NCBI GenBank assembly: GCA_038326165.1 | Contig: JBBQJT010000014.1 | Coordinates: 1 to 64,000 of the forward strand | Direction: 5' to 3' | Origin: JAEUUM01 sp038326165 | GTDB lineage: Bacteria > Bacteroidota > Bacteroidia > Chitinophagales > Saprospiraceae | Length of the DNA: 64,000 bases | Part shown: positions 44,591-53,690 of the stretch, piece after piece | Layout: each line of letters opens with the position of its first letter | Position numbering within the stretch: position 1 is the stretch's first letter | Translations under genes and position numbers: made by a program | Notes under the pieces: generated by a model | Seen by the model: only the letters and a program-made list of their open reading frames with translations | What the model was told of the DNA's origin: nothing | The model's database searches: none

Positions 44591-45994
44591 TTATGGTGTG
44601 TATCTCATACTGTCCAATTTCACCACCACTGCGATCATCAAAGAAAAACTCAACAAGGAGGTTCCACCAGAGCTGATAAAAGGAAGAGGTATTCCTATAA
44701 TAGGTACCAATCCGATAGTCATTCCTATATTAACTATAAAATGGAAAAATATTATACCGGCAATTCCGTATATATAATTGCGTGAAAAATTGGACCGTTG
44801 CCTTTCTGCAATGTTTATTAACTGAAGCAAAAACCATACAAACAAGCCAATCAAAACAGCACTTCCAATAAATCCGTGTTCTTCACCAATGGTACAAAAG
44901 ATAAAGTCAGTATTTTGCTCAGGAATATAATTGAGTCGAGTCATCAAGCCATTTGTAAAACCTTTTCCTTCCCATCCACCAGAACCAATAGCCATTTTTG
45001 ACTGCAATATGTTGTACAATGAACCTCGTGGGTCACATCTTTCAGGATGTAACCAAACGTTAAGCCGCTCCTGTTGGTGAGGTTTCAGAATATTGTCAAA
45101 TGTAAACCTAGAAACTGAGCCTATTACTAGTGCGATGGAAAGGCTGAACCCAACCAAAACCGCCATTTGCCCTCTTCTCTTTTTAATGTGAACGCCTATT
45201 AATACAAATATGATTAAGGATAAAACCGAATAAGCAATATTTTGGAAATTCAATATCAAAGACCAAATTGACAAAGGAACTAAAGCGACCAAACCAACTA
45301 TACCCCAAATTATTTTAGGAAAACTCAACGCCAGGATTGCTACTGCGGCTATGAGTAATCCCATTATTAGATAATCCAAGGGGAACAACAATGAAAGAAT
45401 AAATATCGATCCCAAGGTCAGAATGAAAATACCGACCCAAGGACTTTGACCATTTCTGAACATCAATATTAAGAAGGAAATGAATACAAGTGCTGAACCA
45501 AAATCTGGTTGTAGCATTATGAGGAAAACAGGTGCTCCCAAAATGCCAAATGCAATCAATTGGTTTTTAGCTTCCTTCAATCTTGATGTGAACAGGCTCA
45601 GATAACTGCTCAGTGCCAGACACGTTCCAAATTTTGCAATTTCGGATGGCTGGAATGTAGATGAACCAATACTAAACCAAGATTTCTGGCCTTTTATGGT
45701 AACACCAAAAATCAATACCGCCAAAAGCAAAAATAATGAAATAACATAAATAGTATAGGCAAATATCTTCCAAAACTTCCAATCCAAGAAATTGACAAAC
45801 AGGAACAAAATCAATGAAATAGCTATAAAGACCAAATGCTTTCCTGCATTGCTGTTGAAGTTTATAATTCCATCGGCAATAAATTTTTGTTTATCTACCG
45901 AATAAATCATGACCCAACCGATAACAATTAGGCTGAGATAAATGGAAAGCAATGTCCAATCAATACCCTTTCCTGTTAGTTCAGTTCTGGACAT
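44591..45994 (-). CDS. rodA: Rod shape-determining protein RodA (SEDS glycosyltransferase)
   Basis: 467 residues with about ten membrane segments, of the FtsW/RodA/SpoVE family that polymerises peptidoglycan strands with a class B PBP. Family marks: FQPSEIAKFGTCLALSSYLS (~118-137), LQPDFGSALVFI (~160-171), the large loop with RLNVWLHPERCDPRGSLYNILQSKMAIGSGG, and IPLPFISSGGTSLLSFSL near the end. Membership in a secA-SPOR-rodA-tgt-lptF/G run supports an envelope role. RodA is favoured over FtsW by the loop sequence and absence of division neighbours. Confidence 0.88.
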   Translation of the reverse strand: MSRTELTGKGIDWTLLSIYLSLIVIGWVMIYSVDKQKFIADGIINFNSNAGKHLVFIAISLILFLFVNFLDWKFWKIFAYTIYVISLFLLLAVLIFGVTIKGQKSWFSIGSSTFQPSEIAKFGTCLALSSYLSLFTSRLKEAKNQLIAFGILGAPVFLIMLQPDFGSALVFISFLILMFRNGQSPWVGIFILTLGSIFILSLLFPLDYLIMGLLIAAVAILALSFPKIIWGIVGLVALVPLSIWSLILNFQNIAYSVLSLIIFVLIGVHIKKRRGQMAVLVGFSLSIALVIGSVSRFTFDNILKPHQQERLNVWLHPERCDPRGSLYNILQSKMAIGSGGWEGKGFTNGLMTRLNYIPEQNTDFIFCTIGEEHGFIGSAVLIGLFVWFLLQLINIAERQRSNFSRNYIYGIAGIIFFHFIVNIGMTIGLVPIIGIPLPFISSGGTSLLSFSLMIAVVVKLDSMRYTP

Positions 45995-46395
45995 TATTGG
46001 CTTTTAAACTCGGCTGCTTTGATCTGGTCTTGAGCCAAATACGCGGTATTATAACGCTGTCTGATGCGGCTCAAAGCAGCTTGTGCATCAGTTTTAGTTA
46101 AAAAAGCACCAACACGGAGCTTATAATAAGGGTTATTAAAAACAACAACTACCGGATATCCTGGAAATTCAGCTTGGAAAGTTTTTTTGGATTGTTCAAC
46201 TTGTCTTCGATCCACTGTGGAAGCCAATTGAATTCTCCAGCCATTGATAACTTTTTCAGGGGAGGTGTTTCCACTTTTGAAAGTTTGCAATAATCTGCTA
46301 ACTCCAGGGTCTTCATAATAAACCACCTGAGCATTCAATTTTAGCCCCGTAAGCATCATTGAACAAAAAAGGACGATTAAAAATTTTACAAGCAT
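45994..46395 (-). CDS. Exported SPOR-domain protein
   Basis: Start at 46395 (133 aa), one base after the secA stop, giving a signal peptide (MLVKFLIVLFCSMMLTGLKLNAQ). The earlier in-frame start would overlap secA. The mature part is essentially one SPOR domain (~50-130: GWRIQLASTVDRRQVEQ, PYYKLRVGAFLTKTDAQAALSRIRQRY), which binds denuded peptidoglycan glycan strands. It overlaps rodA by one base (TAATG-type junction), suggesting a cell-wall synthesis or division-site role. Confidence 0.82.
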   Translation of the reverse strand: MLVKFLIVLFCSMMLTGLKLNAQVVYYEDPGVSRLLQTFKSGNTSPEKVINGWRIQLASTVDRRQVEQSKKTFQAEFPGYPVVVVFNNPYYKLRVGAFLTKTDAQAALSRIRQRYNTAYLAQDQIKAAEFKSQ

Positions 46396-46396
46396 A

Positions 46397-49300
46397 TTAC
46401 ATCTCATTCCCGTGACAGTTTTTATACTTTTTACCACTTCCACATGGACATAAGTCGTTTCGGCCAATTTTCTTTTCTGTTCGAACGAAAGTTTGTACTT
46501 TTTCATGAGTTAGTCCAGAGCCTTGCGCTGCTGCTTGCATTGCTTCTGCCTGAGGAGATCTTTCGGCTCTACCTGCTGATACCTTACTCATATCTGTACG
46601 TTTTACTCTCGCTTCTTCAATTCTGCTACCATCTTGAAATATAACTGTACCCTTCAATAGATAGGAACTAACCTTTTCGTTGATTCTACCTATTAATTGC
46701 TGGAACAATTGGTATGCTTCCATTTTATAGATCACCAATGGATCTTTTTGCTCAAAACTTGCACTTTGAACTGAATCCTTTAATTCGTCCATGCTGCGCA
46801 AGTGCTCCATCCACTCATCATCAATGATAGCGAGGGATATTGCTTTCTCAATATCAGTTTGTATAGTGCGTCCTTTTGATTTAACTGCTTGTTCCAAATC
46901 CGCTGAAATATTCATACCAACTGTACTCCCGTCGGTGTATGGAATAGTGATTCTCTTGAATCGGTGGCCTTCATTTTGATATACATTGGTCACCATTGGC
47001 AGCAATACTTCAGCAATTCTGTTAAACTTGTTATTGTATTTGGCAAATAAATGATCTTCAAATAATTCAGATAATTGTTTGGTGCTCGAGCTGGTAAATT
47101 CTTGCTCTGAGATCTGAGGATCCAAACCCAACACCCTGAAAGCTTCTTCCTGAAAGCTATTATAGTCTCCACTTGTCTTGTGTTCTTGAATCATTCCATG
47201 CGATATTGTCACCAACATTGCGTTGATATCCAATACCAAACGGTCACCATTCAAGGCATTCTGACGTTTTTTATAAATTGCTTCCCGCTGGATATTCATA
47301 ACGTCATCATATTCCAACAATCTTTTTCGTATGCCAAAGTTATTTTCTTCAACTTTCTTTTGAGCACGTTCTATGGACTTAGTAACCATAGAATGTTGAA
47401 TCATTTCGCCTTCTTTATGGCCCATTTTATCCATCAAAGACGCAATTCGTTCAGAGTGGAACAAACGCATTAAGTTATCTTCCAATGACACAAAGAATTG
47501 TGATGAACCTGGATCGCCTTGACGGCCACTACGTCCACGAAGCTGCCTATCTACGCGCCTTGAATCGTGCCTTTCAGTTCCAACGATAGCAAGCCCACCT
47601 GCACTCTTGACTATTTCGCCTATCTTGATATCTGTTCCCCTTCCAGCCATATTGGTTGCAATGGTAACATTCCCTGGCTTACCGGCATCCGCAACAATTT
47701 CAGCTTCACGCTGATGTTGCTTTGCATTCAAAACGTTGTGTTTAATACCTCTCAATTGAAGCATTCTGCTCAATTTTTCGGAGATATCGACAGAAGTAGT
47801 ACCAACCAAAACTGGTCTTTGTTGAGTTGTAAGTGAATCAATTTCGTCAATTACCGCGTTAAATTTTTCACGTGCAGTTTTATATACTAAATCTTCTTTA
47901 TCTTTTCGGACAGCATCTCTATTGGTAGGAATTACTACAACATCAAGTTTGTAAATTTGCCATAGTTCACTTGCTTCTGTTTCGGCTGTACCCGTCATTC
48001 CACAAAGTTTATGGTACATCCTAAAAAAGTTCTGCAAGGTTACTGTTGCATACGTTTGGGTAATGTCACCAACTTTTACATTTTCCTTGGCCTCGAGCGC
48101 TTGGTGCAAGCCATCTGAGTATCTTCTCCCCTCCATCAATCGACCAGTAGATTCATCCACGATTTTAACCTGGCCTTCAATCACTACGTATTCCTCGTCT
48201 TTTTCGAAAAGTGAGTATGCTTTTAGTAATTGATGCACGCAATGCAATCGTTGAGCTTTGATGCTATAATCCCGAATCAATTGATCCTTTGAGTTTTTTA
48301 CATCTTCTTCAGTTGCATCTTGTTTGCCCTCCAATTCTACAAGACCTGTAGCAAGATCTGGCATAATGAAAAAGTGTGGATCTTCGGTGCCTTTAGACAG
48401 GAACTCAGCACCCTTGTCTGTCAGTTCTACATTTCTGTTTTTTTCATCGATGGAGAAATACAATTCTTCATCTACTAGGTGCATATTCTTGTTATTCTCC
48501 TGCATGAAGAAGTTCTCGGTCTTTTGAAGTAGAACTTTGACTCCTTCCTCACTCAAAAACTTGATGAGTGGTCTGTATTTAGGAAATGCTCGATGTGCTC
48601 GGAATAGTGCCATACCGGCTTGTCCCTCTTCAACACCAAGAATTCTTTCTTGAAATAATTTTTTTGCTTGGGTAAGTTGTTCAGTTACGTACTTCTTCTG
48701 TACATCAACCAACTTTTGAACTTTAGGATTTAGAGCAATGTATTCTTCTTCCTCCAATTGTTGTGCCACTGGACCAGAAATAATGAGCGGAGTTCGCGCA
48801 TCATCTACCAATACAGAATCCACCTCATCCACCATCGCAAAGTGGTGTTTGCGCTGTACTATTTCTTCAGGGCTTCGGACCATGTTATCGCGCAGGTAGT
48901 CAAATCCAAACTCATTATTGGTACCGTAGGTAATATCACAGGCATAAGCTTTGCGGCGTTCTTCAGAATGTGATTTGTACTTATCGATACAATCGATGGT
49001 CAAAAACAAAAATTCAAATATTGGTCCTACCCATTCACAGTCACGTTTGGCCAAATAATCATTTACTGTTACCACATGCACACCTTGCCCTGTAAGGCCG
49101 TTGAGGTATGCTGGCAATGTTGCCACCAAAGTCTTTCCTTCACCAGTTGCCATCTCCGCAATTTTGCCATCATGGAGAACCATTCCACCAATCAGCTGAA
49201 CATCATAGTGAATCATATTCCAAGTTACATCACCACCTGCTGCAGTCCACGAATTTTTCCATATTGCTTTATCTCCCTGAATGCTTACGTAAGACTTTTT

Positions 49301-49729
49301 GGGTGCCATTGATTTATCATGTTCAGTGGCAGTGACTTCAAGAGTCGGATTCTCAGTGAATCGTCTTGCAGTTTCTTTGACAACAGCGAAGGTTTCAGGT
49401 AGAATATCGAGCAATACATCTTCGAGTTGTTTGTTTCTTTCCTTTTTTAACAAATCAACTTGATCAAATAGATCTTCTTTGTCATGAACATCCTCTGACG
49501 CATTTGCCTTTTCATTCAATTGGGCTATTTCGGTGTCGATATCCAGCAGATATTCAGCAATTCTTTTTCTAAAGCTCCAAGTGTGCTCACGCAATTCATC
49601 ATTTGAGATATCTGCAAGTGTTGCAAAGTAATCATTGATAACATCTACATTGGGCATGTAGGTTTTGACATCACGTTCGTGCTTTGTTCCGAACATTTTG
49701 GATATCGCCTGTGTTAATTTTCCGAGCAT
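46397..49729 (-). CDS. secA: Preprotein translocase ATPase SecA
   Basis: This 1110-residue motor pushes preproteins through SecYEG. It shows MATGEGKTLVATLPAYL (Walker A, ~190-206), VDEVDSVLVDDARTPLIISGP (Walker B and following), MYHKLCGMTGTAETEASE, and GRGTDI / RQLRGRSGRQGDPG of the second nucleotide domain. The C-terminal SEC-C zinc motif CPCGSGKKYKNCHG is intact. Insertions in the preprotein and scaffold regions make it longer than E. coli SecA, as is normal in Bacteroidota. It has its own -7 box and leads the minus-strand envelope gene run. Confidence 0.96.
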   Translation of the reverse strand: MLGKLTQAISKMFGTKHERDVKTYMPNVDVINDYFATLADISNDELREHTWSFRKRIAEYLLDIDTEIAQLNEKANASEDVHDKEDLFDQVDLLKKERNKQLEDVLLDILPETFAVVKETARRFTENPTLEVTATEHDKSMAPKKSYVSIQGDKAIWKNSWTAAGGDVTWNMIHYDVQLIGGMVLHDGKIAEMATGEGKTLVATLPAYLNGLTGQGVHVVTVNDYLAKRDCEWVGPIFEFLFLTIDCIDKYKSHSEERRKAYACDITYGTNNEFGFDYLRDNMVRSPEEIVQRKHHFAMVDEVDSVLVDDARTPLIISGPVAQQLEEEEYIALNPKVQKLVDVQKKYVTEQLTQAKKLFQERILGVEEGQAGMALFRAHRAFPKYRPLIKFLSEEGVKVLLQKTENFFMQENNKNMHLVDEELYFSIDEKNRNVELTDKGAEFLSKGTEDPHFFIMPDLATGLVELEGKQDATEEDVKNSKDQLIRDYSIKAQRLHCVHQLLKAYSLFEKDEEYVVIEGQVKIVDESTGRLMEGRRYSDGLHQALEAKENVKVGDITQTYATVTLQNFFRMYHKLCGMTGTAETEASELWQIYKLDVVVIPTNRDAVRKDKEDLVYKTAREKFNAVIDEIDSLTTQQRPVLVGTTSVDISEKLSRMLQLRGIKHNVLNAKQHQREAEIVADAGKPGNVTIATNMAGRGTDIKIGEIVKSAGGLAIVGTERHDSRRVDRQLRGRSGRQGDPGSSQFFVSLEDNLMRLFHSERIASLMDKMGHKEGEMIQHSMVTKSIERAQKKVEENNFGIRKRLLEYDDVMNIQREAIYKKRQNALNGDRLVLDINAMLVTISHGMIQEHKTSGDYNSFQEEAFRVLGLDPQISEQEFTSSSTKQLSELFEDHLFAKYNNKFNRIAEVLLPMVTNVYQNEGHRFKRITIPYTDGSTVGMNISADLEQAVKSKGRTIQTDIEKAISLAIIDDEWMEHLRSMDELKDSVQSASFEQKDPLVIYKMEAYQLFQQLIGRINEKVSSYLLKGTVIFQDGSRIEEARVKRTDMSKVSAGRAERSPQAEAMQAAAQGSGLTHEKVQTFVRTEKKIGRNDLCPCGSGKKYKNCHGNEM

Positions 49730-49775
49730 TATACTTCTATTTAGTGATCTTTACGTTTTAATAAGGATCGAACCG

Positions 49776-49783
49776 CAAAGATA
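49776..49783 (-). promoter_or_regulatory. -7 promoter box for secA
   Basis: On the minus strand TATCTTTG (then CGG), a perfect match 46 bases before the secA ATG. Confidence 0.6.
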
Positions 49784-49856
49784 CAATTTACAAACTTGGT
49801 GAACTATTTTCAAACAAACTCATATATCGTTCCAACTATAAAAAATTAACTGCCCT

Positions 49857-50597
49857 ATGCCATATTGTCATAATAAGTCCTTGTCGATGGTCTGTTTTGT
49901 CCTGTTTTTACTGCAATCATGCACTCAAAGAGGCATAGATACCGAATCATATTATTTCCCTATCGACAGTTTAACAACGGGTAAAATTTACGAATTTGTA
50001 GCCAGTGGTGACAGCCTTCCCTCATTGTATTGGTATTATAGTAAAGTAAAAAAAAGAGATACAACGTTTCTTGCAGCTCAATTATTGGATCAAAATTTCA
50101 ATGTTCAGCAGTTTATGTTGGAACGAAGGGTCAAATCAGGCATGGTGCTTAAAAATGGTTTTATCTATTCCAAAGATTCTTCTGGACAATCATTCCAAAT
50201 TCCAATTACTATCAACCAATCTTCCACTTTTCCATTTCATGTTAAGGATTCTACTCAGTTGTTTATAAATGAGGTACAATGGGCTGATCCGACAATGGGC
50301 GAAACGGTTATAACCAAAAACAGGTCTTTTGTGAGGAGGTCAACAATAAATTTCATGTCAAAACAAATTCCAACCATAGAATTTTCCGTAAAAGAGGCAA
50401 TAGAAATGAGAAATAATGGATCTTTGGAATACAAATCAGTGGGAATGGAGCGTTATGCACAGGGAATTGGATTGGTTTATTTTGAAAAAAACATCAATGA
50501 AACAATCAAATTTTCCTACAGTTTGGCAGCAATTTACACCATTGACGAACTCAAATCAAAATTCCCCGATCGTTTTACAACTGACAAACTGAATTGA
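49857..50597 (+). CDS. Lipoprotein, unknown function
   Basis: 246 residues with a lipoprotein signal ending LLQSC (Cys22). The mature part is beta-rich (YYFPIDSLTTGKIYEF, SLPSLYWYYSKVKKRDTTFLAAQLLD) with no domain I recognise. It ends with a hydrophobic strand pair and NETIKFSYSLAAIYTIDELKSKFP. The gene is divergent from secA and followed, after one base, by a T9SS cargo gene with a TTG start, so the two are likely cotranslated. Confidence 0.7.
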   Translation: MPYCHNKSLSMVCFVLFLLQSCTQRGIDTESYYFPIDSLTTGKIYEFVASGDSLPSLYWYYSKVKKRDTTFLAAQLLDQNFNVQQFMLERRVKSGMVLKNGFIYSKDSSGQSFQIPITINQSSTFPFHVKDSTQLFINEVQWADPTMGETVITKNRSFVRRSTINFMSKQIPTIEFSVKEAIEMRNNGSLEYKSVGMERYAQGIGLVYFEKNINETIKFSYSLAAIYTIDELKSKFPDRFTTDKLN

Positions 50598-50598
50598 C

Positions 50599-52317
50599 TT
50601 GAAATACATCTATCTTATCTGCTTCTTTCTTTTTACAAGCTCGTTACCTGCGCAACAAGCCGCTCCGGAATTGTTGTGCGTTGGCAACGGTCTCGTCCAA
50701 TGGAATACCCCTCCAGTATCATGCGGGCCTTTTGTTTCTTATGAGCTGTACAGTTCTCAAAATTCAGCCGGACCATTCAACTTGATTGCAACTATTACCA
50801 ATCAAGCTCAGTCTAGCTATCTCGACAACGTTCCAGCTGGACAAACATGGTATTATTTCATGAAAACGATTGTCAATTGCCCTGGTATTACCTCATTGCA
50901 ATCCAATACAATTAACAATCTGCCCTTGCCAACGATACCCATTCAGGTTGTATCGGTCAGCGGAGGATTTGCTGAAATAAAATGGAACCTGCCGTCTGGA
51001 TTTTTAAATTTGGGTTACATAATTTTGAAATCAACTGCCAATGGAACAGTTCCAATTGATACTGTTTTCAACGGAAATTCTTTTATTGATCTAACTTCTG
51101 ATCCCGCTAACAAACAAGAGATTTACTATGTACGTGCTTTGGATCCTTGTTTCAACTCAAGTGTATTCGATCTTCCACATTACACCATCCTAACCAAAGA
51201 ATCCATTGATCCTTGCAGACAAAGCCTTGATATTGAGTGGACAGCTTATGAGAACTGGGTCAACGGTGTTGCAAGATATGACGTTTATGCCTCTACGAAC
51301 TTTGGACCCGATATTTTGGTAGGTTCCACTTCAGGAAGTACCCTGAAATTCAGTATCCCGAATTTGACCAACAGTTCGTTTGTTTGTTACTTTGTTCAGG
51401 CGATCGAAAACGGAAGCAATGTCATTTCTAATTCGCCAATCAGGTGTAACGTCATTCAAGTCAATACTCCTGTTTTGTGGCTCAACCCCATCCAGGCCGA
51501 TATTTTACCCAATGGGAATATTGATCTGCAGTGGTCATGGAATACCGATGCAGACTTGGTAAAAACTGAGGTTTGCGCCCAGTTGAATCCACCATCTTGT
51601 ATCATGACTCAAGCCCAAGATATTACCTTAGTAAGCTCACCTCAATTGATGGAATTATCCAATTTGCCTGTTTCTAAAGGTCCTATTTGGTTTAACATCA
51701 ACACGCTTGATCAATGCAATAATATTGTCAAATCTGAAACGGTAAGCACCATTTTCTTAAAAGCTAAAGCAGGTGACAACAGAGTAAATCAGCTCAGTTG
51801 GGAGTTCAATTCTCCTCTGTATTTTAATTGGTTTTCCACAAGACTTGTCACAACCAATATCGGCGGCGCGATCAATTCACAGTTATTTCCAGCTACAATA
51901 CTGGAATACAAAGATGAAGTTGATATCGACCGACCTGATGAACAAAAGCTTTGTTACTTTGTGATAGCTGAAGGGAGGGTGGAACTACCCGATGGCGATA
52001 ATATTACTACAAGTATTCGTTCAAATATTGTGTGCCTGGAACAAAAAAGTAAGCTTTTGTTTCCAAATGCCTTTGCTCCTGATGGCTTAAACTTTGAGTT
52101 CAAACCAATTGGTGTATTTATTCTGGATATATCCTACGATCTGCAAATTTTCGATCGCTGGGGAAAATTGGTTTATGAATCTGCTGACATCAACAAAGGA
52201 TGGACAGGGCAAATAAATGGCATTTCAGCGCCAACCGGTTTGTACACTTACCGCGCTCAGGTCAAGAATGCTGGAGTGACGGAGGATTATACTGGTCAGG
52301 TTATGCTGGTGCGCTGA
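50599..52317 (+). CDS. T9SS cargo protein with FN3-like domains and type B sorting domain
   Basis: 572 residues. The start is a TTG at 50599: it gives a complete signal peptide (MKYIYLICFFLFTSSLPAQQ) and follows the upstream stop by one base; no ATG serves as well. Several fibronectin-III-like modules follow (for example the WNTPPVSCGPFVSYELYSS and IEWTAYENWVNGVARYDVYAS blocks). Residues ~485-572 form the CHU_C-type end: LLFPNAFAPDGLNFEFKPIG, LQIFDRWGKLVYES, GLYTYRAQV and a final GQVMLVR. This is the type B sorting domain for T9SS export. It is probably a surface or adhesive protein. Confidence 0.85.
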   Translation: MKYIYLICFFLFTSSLPAQQAAPELLCVGNGLVQWNTPPVSCGPFVSYELYSSQNSAGPFNLIATITNQAQSSYLDNVPAGQTWYYFMKTIVNCPGITSLQSNTINNLPLPTIPIQVVSVSGGFAEIKWNLPSGFLNLGYIILKSTANGTVPIDTVFNGNSFIDLTSDPANKQEIYYVRALDPCFNSSVFDLPHYTILTKESIDPCRQSLDIEWTAYENWVNGVARYDVYASTNFGPDILVGSTSGSTLKFSIPNLTNSSFVCYFVQAIENGSNVISNSPIRCNVIQVNTPVLWLNPIQADILPNGNIDLQWSWNTDADLVKTEVCAQLNPPSCIMTQAQDITLVSSPQLMELSNLPVSKGPIWFNINTLDQCNNIVKSETVSTIFLKAKAGDNRVNQLSWEFNSPLYFNWFSTRLVTTNIGGAINSQLFPATILEYKDEVDIDRPDEQKLCYFVIAEGRVELPDGDNITTSIRSNIVCLEQKSKLLFPNAFAPDGLNFEFKPIGVFILDISYDLQIFDRWGKLVYESADINKGWTGQINGISAPTGLYTYRAQVKNAGVTEDYTGQVMLVR

Positions 52318-53199
52318 TTAAATAGAACGCTCACTCAAAAAGCTGCTCAAGCGGGCATGAAATTTATCCGCTTGGTCAACAGGCAGAAAATGCCCACATT
52401 CATCAAACACTTCAACTTGTCCATCTAAGAGTTTCTGTCGGGTTGTGTTGACCAATTGATCAACATTGAGTGTAGGGTTTAATATTTGATTGGGTATCAA
52501 CTTATCCTGTTTACCATAGATAACCAGGCATGATTGTAAGACCTTATTCAATATAGGCAATGCCGGTTTATCGAGCAATCCATCTACACTTTGTTTGAGC
52601 ATTTTGCAATACTCCTTGTACGCGCCTGTGTGTTTCATGAAATTTAACCTTTCATTTAACATCCATTGAGCCTCTTCACCGAATTTGTAAAAATTCGCAT
52701 CGAAGTTCATCTTGATTTGTTCGACACTCAAGGATTGCATCAAATCCGGTTGATACATTTGTTTAACCCAATTGTGTTGCAATTCATGAAATGTTTCAAT
52801 TCCTGCGGGCGTTAAAGCAATCACTGCTTTAACTGCATCCAATGAATGAATTGCCAAATGAAAGGCTATTTGAGCACCCATGGAATGACCAATTACAATA
52901 GATTCATCCAAATCTCTGCTAATAAGGAACCTGCGCAGATGTTCCACATACGCATCAATGGAGTAGCCAATATCAGATGGTTTGGAGTTACCATATCCTG
53001 GAAGATCCAAGGTATAACACGTAGCTACTGAGCTCAAAAATTCAACATTGGCTAACCAGCCATATCTGTTGCTTCCCAAACCATGTAGCAGTATAAAATT
53101 TCGGGCACCATTACCGCTTTTAACGTAAGCTATGCCTGTAGCTTCATCAATACTGTATGACTGCAATAAACGGATTCCTGCCTCTGATGAAGATTTCAT
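52318..53199 (-). CDS. Alpha/beta hydrolase
   Basis: 293 residues from the ATG at 53199. The frame is open to 53229, but a perfect -7 box at 53206-53213 lies within that extension. Features: oxyanion loop LLHGLGSNRYGW, nucleophile elbow VIGHSMGAQ (Ser in GHSMG), acid in YGKQDKLIP and His in DECGHFLPVDQ, giving a complete Ser-Asp-His triad. A helical cap lies between. No signal peptide, so cytoplasmic. Substrate unknown; sequence is closest in style to carboxylesterase or MhpC-like hydrolases. Its stop abuts that of the convergent T9SS cargo gene. Confidence 0.85.
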   Translation of the reverse strand: MKSSSEAGIRLLQSYSIDEATGIAYVKSGNGARNFILLHGLGSNRYGWLANVEFLSSVATCYTLDLPGYGNSKPSDIGYSIDAYVEHLRRFLISRDLDESIVIGHSMGAQIAFHLAIHSLDAVKAVIALTPAGIETFHELQHNWVKQMYQPDLMQSLSVEQIKMNFDANFYKFGEEAQWMLNERLNFMKHTGAYKEYCKMLKQSVDGLLDKPALPILNKVLQSCLVIYGKQDKLIPNQILNPTLNVDQLVNTTRQKLLDGQVEVFDECGHFLPVDQADKFHARLSSFLSERSI

Positions 53200-53205
53200 G
53201 TGAGG

Positions 53206-53213
53206 CAAAAGTA
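53206..53213 (-). promoter_or_regulatory. -7 promoter box abutting the hydrolase start
   Basis: On the minus strand TACTTTTG, then CCTCAC, then ATG. With the usual short distance from box to start point, transcription would begin at or next to the A of the start codon. Confidence 0.55.
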
Positions 53214-53229
53214 AGGAAATATTAAGCAA

Positions 53230-53637
53230 TGAAGGAAATCTTATTGTTGGTGATTGGAAAAAATTGTTTGTTTGTGATTTCTTCAGCGTCCAAACCGTAA
53301 CTCCCTTCAGTATTACTTCAAATCAAAAATTACCAAATCCATTAAAACAAACAAATACCCTCAGATTCAGCTTTTGGAATTAAATATTTCTACACATTTT
53401 CTTAAAGTAGATCGAAAAATATCTGATACGATTGTCAGAGATTTTGGAGAGACCAATACCAATATTTCAAAGAACATGAATTTTAGGATCAAACAACATC
53501 AACCTATATTCTTACAAAATCAATGATCAATTTCGATCAAAAAAATTGTAGCCAAATCTTCTCCAATCTCCCTTGGTTTCGACACAAAAGAATTGGCTTT
53601 GAATTTTGATAAAATATAAACTTTCAGAGCTGGATAT
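53230..53637. other. A+T-rich non-coding gap
   Basis: About 400 bases between the divergent hydrolase and dockerin-protein genes. I see no convincing open frame, RNA gene or strong hairpin. The right end leads into the promoter box for the downstream gene. Confidence 0.5.
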
Positions 53638-53645
53638 TAATTTTG
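53638..53645 (+). promoter_or_regulatory. -7 promoter box for the dockerin/cohesin-like protein gene
   Basis: TAATTTTG, a perfect match, 45 bases before the ATG at 53691. No correctly spaced TTG upstream. Confidence 0.45.
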
Positions 53646-53690
53646 GTTTTATCAATTAATATCTGTAATTTACTGGCTTAATTTCTGAAC

